In this document: positions 61,336 through 64,000 of the stretch, piece by piece
Numbering within the stretch: the first letter of the stretch is position 1
Layout of the letters: every line of letters begins with the position of its first letter
Assembly (NCBI RefSeq): GCF_003208655.1
Contig: NZ_QKLU01000004.1
Location: forward strand, 186,001 to 250,000
From: Pedobacter nutrimenti
Lineage (GTDB): Bacteria > Bacteroidota > Bacteroidia > Sphingobacteriales > Sphingobacteriaceae
Direction of reading: 5' to 3'
DNA length: 64,000 nt
Position numbers and translations under genes: made by a program
The notes under the pieces: model-generated
What the model was told of the DNA's origin: nothing
What the model saw: only the letters and a program-made list of their open reading frames with translations
Database searches by the model: none

Positions 61336-61749
61336 CTAATGTCCCCTAACCATTTGTCTTAACCAAAGCGCTAAAAAAAGAAACCCTGTGGACAGCACAA
61401 AGTACAATATTACCAAAATAGAGCTTACCCATTTTTCCTTCCGGTTTTCTGCTTTAAACTCCTCCATAATTGAATCATGCAGTCCTTTTTTTCTGATCAA
61501 AAAGTCAAGAAAAAAGTAAAACGGCACCAGGAACAATAATAGCCAAAAACATCCAAGGCTCCACTTTTTTTGTATTGGGATATAAAACAATTTAAAATTA
61601 AAAAACACCTCTATCAACTCAATTAAGGTGAAAAAATTAAAAATTATCAGAGCACAAGCTGATACACAAAAAGACACAAATGGATCTCCTGAACCAGAAG
61701 CATAATAGTTATACAGCCTGAAGTAAAAATATCTGAGCGCTCTTTTCAT
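61336..61749 (-). CDS. Hypothetical membrane protein
   Basis: 137 aa, about three hydrophobic segments (FVSFCVSACALIIFNFFTLIELIEVFF; LGCFWLLLFLVPFYFFLDFLI; WVSSILVILYFVLSTGFLFLALWL), with a charged loop (RKKGLHDSIMEEFKAENRKEK). Family unknown. Its start codon is 1 bp from an 18-bp perfect hairpin. Confidence 0.65.
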   Translation of the reverse strand: MKRALRYFYFRLYNYYASGSGDPFVSFCVSACALIIFNFFTLIELIEVFFNFKLFYIPIQKKWSLGCFWLLLFLVPFYFFLDFLIRKKGLHDSIMEEFKAENRKEKWVSSILVILYFVLSTGFLFLALWLRQMVRGH

Positions 61750-61750
61750 T

Positions 61751-61790
61751 TACTAGTTCTTAAAATTAGTTATAATTTTAAGAACTAGTA
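61751..61790. repeat. 18-bp perfect inverted repeat touching a start codon
   Basis: Arms 61751-61768 and 61773-61790 are perfectly complementary over 18 bp, with a 4-nt loop GTTA. Arm ends read TACTAGTTC / GAACTAGTA. It lies in the 5' leader of the gene at 61336-61749, one base from the ATG. It has no T-tract after it on the minus strand. Confidence 0.85.
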
Positions 61791-61946
61791 TGGTTAAAAT
61801 TATCTAAGGATTTTTTTTACATTTTACCTTCAGTAAATAAAGCCTCAACGTGCTCAATGAGTCCAAGTTTCCGGCTACTGTTGGTCATAAAAACAAAGCC
61901 AGATTGTGTGTTTTTGTAAATAAGAGGGGTTTAAATCGGCACGCTG

Positions 61947-62435
61947 TTAAATACCAATATCCAAGGTATACCTTCTGAAAGTCTTTTCTGAAATCACAAA
62001 AGGGTAATTACCAACTGACATGTCTTTAACCTGATGATCAATACCACATCGGGCAGCCTTTACCGTGCTGGAAAAAGTCAGTAGAATAGGGTCAATTGAT
62101 CCAGTATACACACTAATTTTAAAGTCTGTGGTTTTTTCCGGAACCATGAAATACACAAGCCCCTTATCCACATAAACAAATTTAGAAACGATGCGCTGTT
62201 CAACTTGATTTACAATTTTAATCTGTGCAGTATCTATAGCTTTTTTCAGCAACAGATTCTCCTTTGTATCCTTGTCAACCAGCTTAAGTGCAATGGTCCA
62301 TGGACCTGACTCGCTAAACACACCGGCACAAGGGTCAATTTCTTTGTCCTGCTCCAGTGCTGATCTTTTTTTGCAACCAAAATAGCTCAGCGAAGTTATT
62401 AAAAGCAGGCAGACAAATAGAAAACGGTACTTCAT
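61947..62435 (-). CDS. Hypothetical lipoprotein
   Basis: 162 aa. Signal peptide (FLFVCLLLITSLSYFGC) with lipobox YFGC followed by KKRS. Mature part: beta-rich (GPWTIALKLVDKDTKENLLLKK, VYVDKGLVYFMVPEKTTDFKIS given as two landmarks). Family unknown. Upstream of the gene with the 18-bp hairpin, separated by 197 bp. Confidence 0.72.
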   Translation of the reverse strand: MKYRFLFVCLLLITSLSYFGCKKRSALEQDKEIDPCAGVFSESGPWTIALKLVDKDTKENLLLKKAIDTAQIKIVNQVEQRIVSKFVYVDKGLVYFMVPEKTTDFKISVYTGSIDPILLTFSSTVKAARCGIDHQVKDMSVGNYPFVISEKTFRRYTLDIGI

Positions 62436-62534
62436 AAAACAAGATGGTTAATTTAGTTTGTTCAGATACTAATCTATTTATTTTTTCCGTAAAACAGTAA
62501 AAATCAAGCAATTTACTTCAAACATCAAAAAAGG

Positions 62535-63281
62535 CTATACTTCAACAATTAGTTCCTTTTGGTAACCATTATATTTTTCATCAATATATCCATGCGGGTT
62601 ACAGATAATTTCGGTCTGATCTATTTTGTACCTCACCGGTGTGTGGATATGGCCGTGGATCCAATACAGTGGTTTATGCCTAAAAATGACGCTTTCCATG
62701 TCCGATGCGTATGCCGAACTTACAGGATCTTTTTTGTATACTTCGGGTACAGACCTAATACTTGGAGCATGGTGCGTGATCACCACATTTTTATAATCAC
62801 CGGACTCTTCCAGACTTTCTTCCAGCCACAATTTTGAAAACTGATGAATTTTATACGTATCAATGGATCTTAATTTGGCATAAGAAGGATCTTTTCGAAT
62901 TTGCTTATAGTCGTTCATTTTAGCCTGACAAATTACCCCATATTCTACAGGGTTTCCAAATAGGGAAAAGTCTGTCCATAATGTTGTACCATGAAACCTT
63001 ATTCCATTAAACTCAATCCTCTCGTTTTCAAGAACGAAAACATTTGAATCCATTGAAGCCTTTTTAATTTTATGAAGTGTTTTTGGATAGCTTCCTTTAT
63101 AATATTCGTGATTTCCCAGAATATAAAGGACCGGTTTATCAGGAATATTTTTTTTAACCCAATCAATTCCTTTTGTTCCCAGATTTGTATCTCCCGCCAA
63201 AATAACCAGGTCAGCATTTTCAAAATTCAAATCTGAAACACCAAATTCCTGATGTAAATCACTAATAATCTGTATTTTCAT
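62535..63281 (-). CDS. Calcineurin-like metallophosphoesterase
   Basis: 248 aa. The five metal-binding blocks are present: ISDLHQEFG (DxH), LAGDTNLG (GDx), LGNHEYY (GNHE), ITHHAPS (H) and HGHIHTPV (GHxH). It should hydrolyse a phosphoester using two divalent metal ions; substrate unknown. ATG at 63281. Confidence 0.93.
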   Translation of the reverse strand: MKIQIISDLHQEFGVSDLNFENADLVILAGDTNLGTKGIDWVKKNIPDKPVLYILGNHEYYKGSYPKTLHKIKKASMDSNVFVLENERIEFNGIRFHGTTLWTDFSLFGNPVEYGVICQAKMNDYKQIRKDPSYAKLRSIDTYKIHQFSKLWLEESLEESGDYKNVVITHHAPSIRSVPEVYKKDPVSSAYASDMESVIFRHKPLYWIHGHIHTPVRYKIDQTEIICNPHGYIDEKYNGYQKELIVEV

Positions 63282-63374
63282 TGATCCAAATATGCACTAA
63301 GCTTAAAACATATTTTCAGAAAGGTAAAAAAGAAATCTGTATATCCATTTGAACGGCTCAGTTTAGTGCCTCTT

Positions 63375-63406
63375 TTTGATAAACTTCCCGATAATAAATA
63401 TCTTTA
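63375..63406 (+). promoter_or_regulatory. Probable promoter of the gene at 63481
   Basis: TTTG (63375-63378), a 20-bp spacer and TATCTTTA (63399-63406), about 75 bp before the ATG at 63481. One mismatch in the -7 box. Confidence 0.5.
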
Positions 63407-63480
63407 TTCCTCCAGCCGATTAAGCAAAGCATATATCGGGTAGAAAAAGACAAGCCAGTTCACATTTTATATAAAATTCA

Positions 63481-63747
63481 ATGCGTATGTTTAAGCTCAT
63501 CAAATGGACACTGACTACATTTATAACATTTATTATAGTCTATTGCACCATAAGCGTTATTACTTCAGATAATTTTATGTCTGTAACACCTGGCTGGCAC
63601 ACCACCATCTATCCGTCACAAATTCGCATTACAATTTTATCATTACTCCTGTTAATCTGCGCAGGGGTTATCTCTTGGCTGTTTCGTACCATTTACAAAT
63701 ACATCTCAAATTTTGCCATCCGGTTAAAAGCCAAAAATGAAATTTAA
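63481..63747 (+). CDS. Small membrane protein
   Basis: 88 aa with two hydrophobic segments (LTTFITFIIVYCTISVI; ITILSLLLLICAGVISWLF). No family recognised. It overlaps the next gene by 11 bp, so the two are cotranscribed. Confidence 0.65.
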   Translation: MRMFKLIKWTLTTFITFIIVYCTISVITSDNFMSVTPGWHTTIYPSQIRITILSLLLLICAGVISWLFRTIYKYISNFAIRLKAKNEI

Positions 63748-64000
63748 GGAAGTACTCACTTTAGATTGGTATGATGATATTATAACTGCTTTCTGTAAAA
63801 GTAGTGAGGATTTAATTTATTACTGTAATCTTTTGGCCATGGATAAAGAAAAAGGCGACAAAATTTACGTCTGCATGGAATTAAAATATTTTGTACAATC
63901 GACCACCCTAAATAGGCTCATAGAAACAAACTCTTTTCTTAACAATGAAGATATACTTCTGAAAGCCTTAAATATGATTACTTTAACCAATGAATCTTTT
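63737..64000 (+). CDS. Hypothetical protein, 3' end outside window
   Basis: 88 codons visible from the ATG at 63737 (MKFKEVLTLDWYDDIITAFC). No stop is met before the end. Soluble, with acidic and Lys-rich parts (AMDKEKGDKIYVCMELKYFV). Family not recognised. The ATG overlaps the end of the upstream gene. Confidence 0.6.
   Translation, partial: MKFKEVLTLDWYDDIITAFCKSSEDLIYYCNLLAMDKEKGDKIYVCMELKYFVQSTTLNRLIETNSFLNNEDILLKALNMITLTNESF

Noticed and set aside
61751..61790. 18-bp hairpin considered as terminator of the lipoprotein gene at 61947-62435
   Set aside because: It is about 160 bp downstream of that gene's stop, has no T-tract on the coding strand and does not follow the AAAAAGCC/GGCTTTTT form used elsewhere; not fully excluded.

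Overview
The window looks like chromosome of a Sphingobacteriaceae member (Bacteroidota), most like Pedobacter. The grounds are three ECF sigma factor genes (two paired with FecR), SusC/SusD-type TonB receptors with STN and carboxypeptidase-regulatory domains, a DUF4249/receptor pair, Bacteroidota-type promoters (TTTG-N18-20-TAnnTTTG), few Shine-Dalgarno sequences, and an RND metal pump fused to its own outer-membrane factor. I see no insertion sequence, prophage, CRISPR array or rRNA. There is one tRNA gene, tRNA-Arg(ACG).

Layout. 1-3.9 kb: a heavy-metal RND pump gene (runs off the left edge) and a small exported partner. 3.9-6.9 kb: a BlaI-type repressor and M56 metallopeptidase, divergent from an unknown membrane protein, with a clear operator/promoter between them. 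7-13.7 kb: sigma/FecR/SusC/SusD locus 1. 13.8-16.8 kb: single genes (MORN-type protein, SnoaL-like, DoxX, Crp-type regulator, small membrane protein). 16.9-20.1 kb: DUF4249 lipoprotein plus TonB receptor, preceded by a region with five 11-bp tandem repeats. 20.5-22.8 kb: SRPBCC, VOC and Crp-type genes. 22.9-38.1 kb: locus 2, the most unusual region. It is a sigma/FecR pair followed by a TonB receptor, two lipoproteins (one DUF4397-like), three two-domain fasciclin lipoproteins and a second, Oar-like TonB receptor.

38.3-41.7 kb: a HEAT-repeat protein beside a YcaQ-like DNA glycosylase, then an S41 peptidase. 41.9-42.0 kb: tRNA-Arg with its own promoter and terminator. 42.2-43.6 kb: an MFS pump. 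43.6-48.9 kb: three NAD(P)-dependent dehydrogenase genes flanking a LytS/LytR two-component system. 49-50 kb: a RES/Xre toxin-antitoxin pair. 50-57.7 kb: small enzymes, conserved unknowns, a TonB-like protein, a DMP19-like protein, an orphan PAS histidine kinase, a GNAT and a methyltransferase. 57.7-64 kb: an AT-richer stretch of small membrane proteins and lipoproteins, with a third ECF sigma factor, a metallophosphoesterase and an 18-bp perfect hairpin directly before one start codon.

How the parts work together. In loci 1 and 2 the STN domain of the receptor should signal through FecR to the ECF factor, which then drives the receptor and its surface lipoproteins. Locus 2 has no SusD, so its ligand-capture role would fall to the DUF4397-like and fasciclin lipoproteins. 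This is the best candidate for an undescribed surface system. All functions are assigned by reading motifs; no database search was run.
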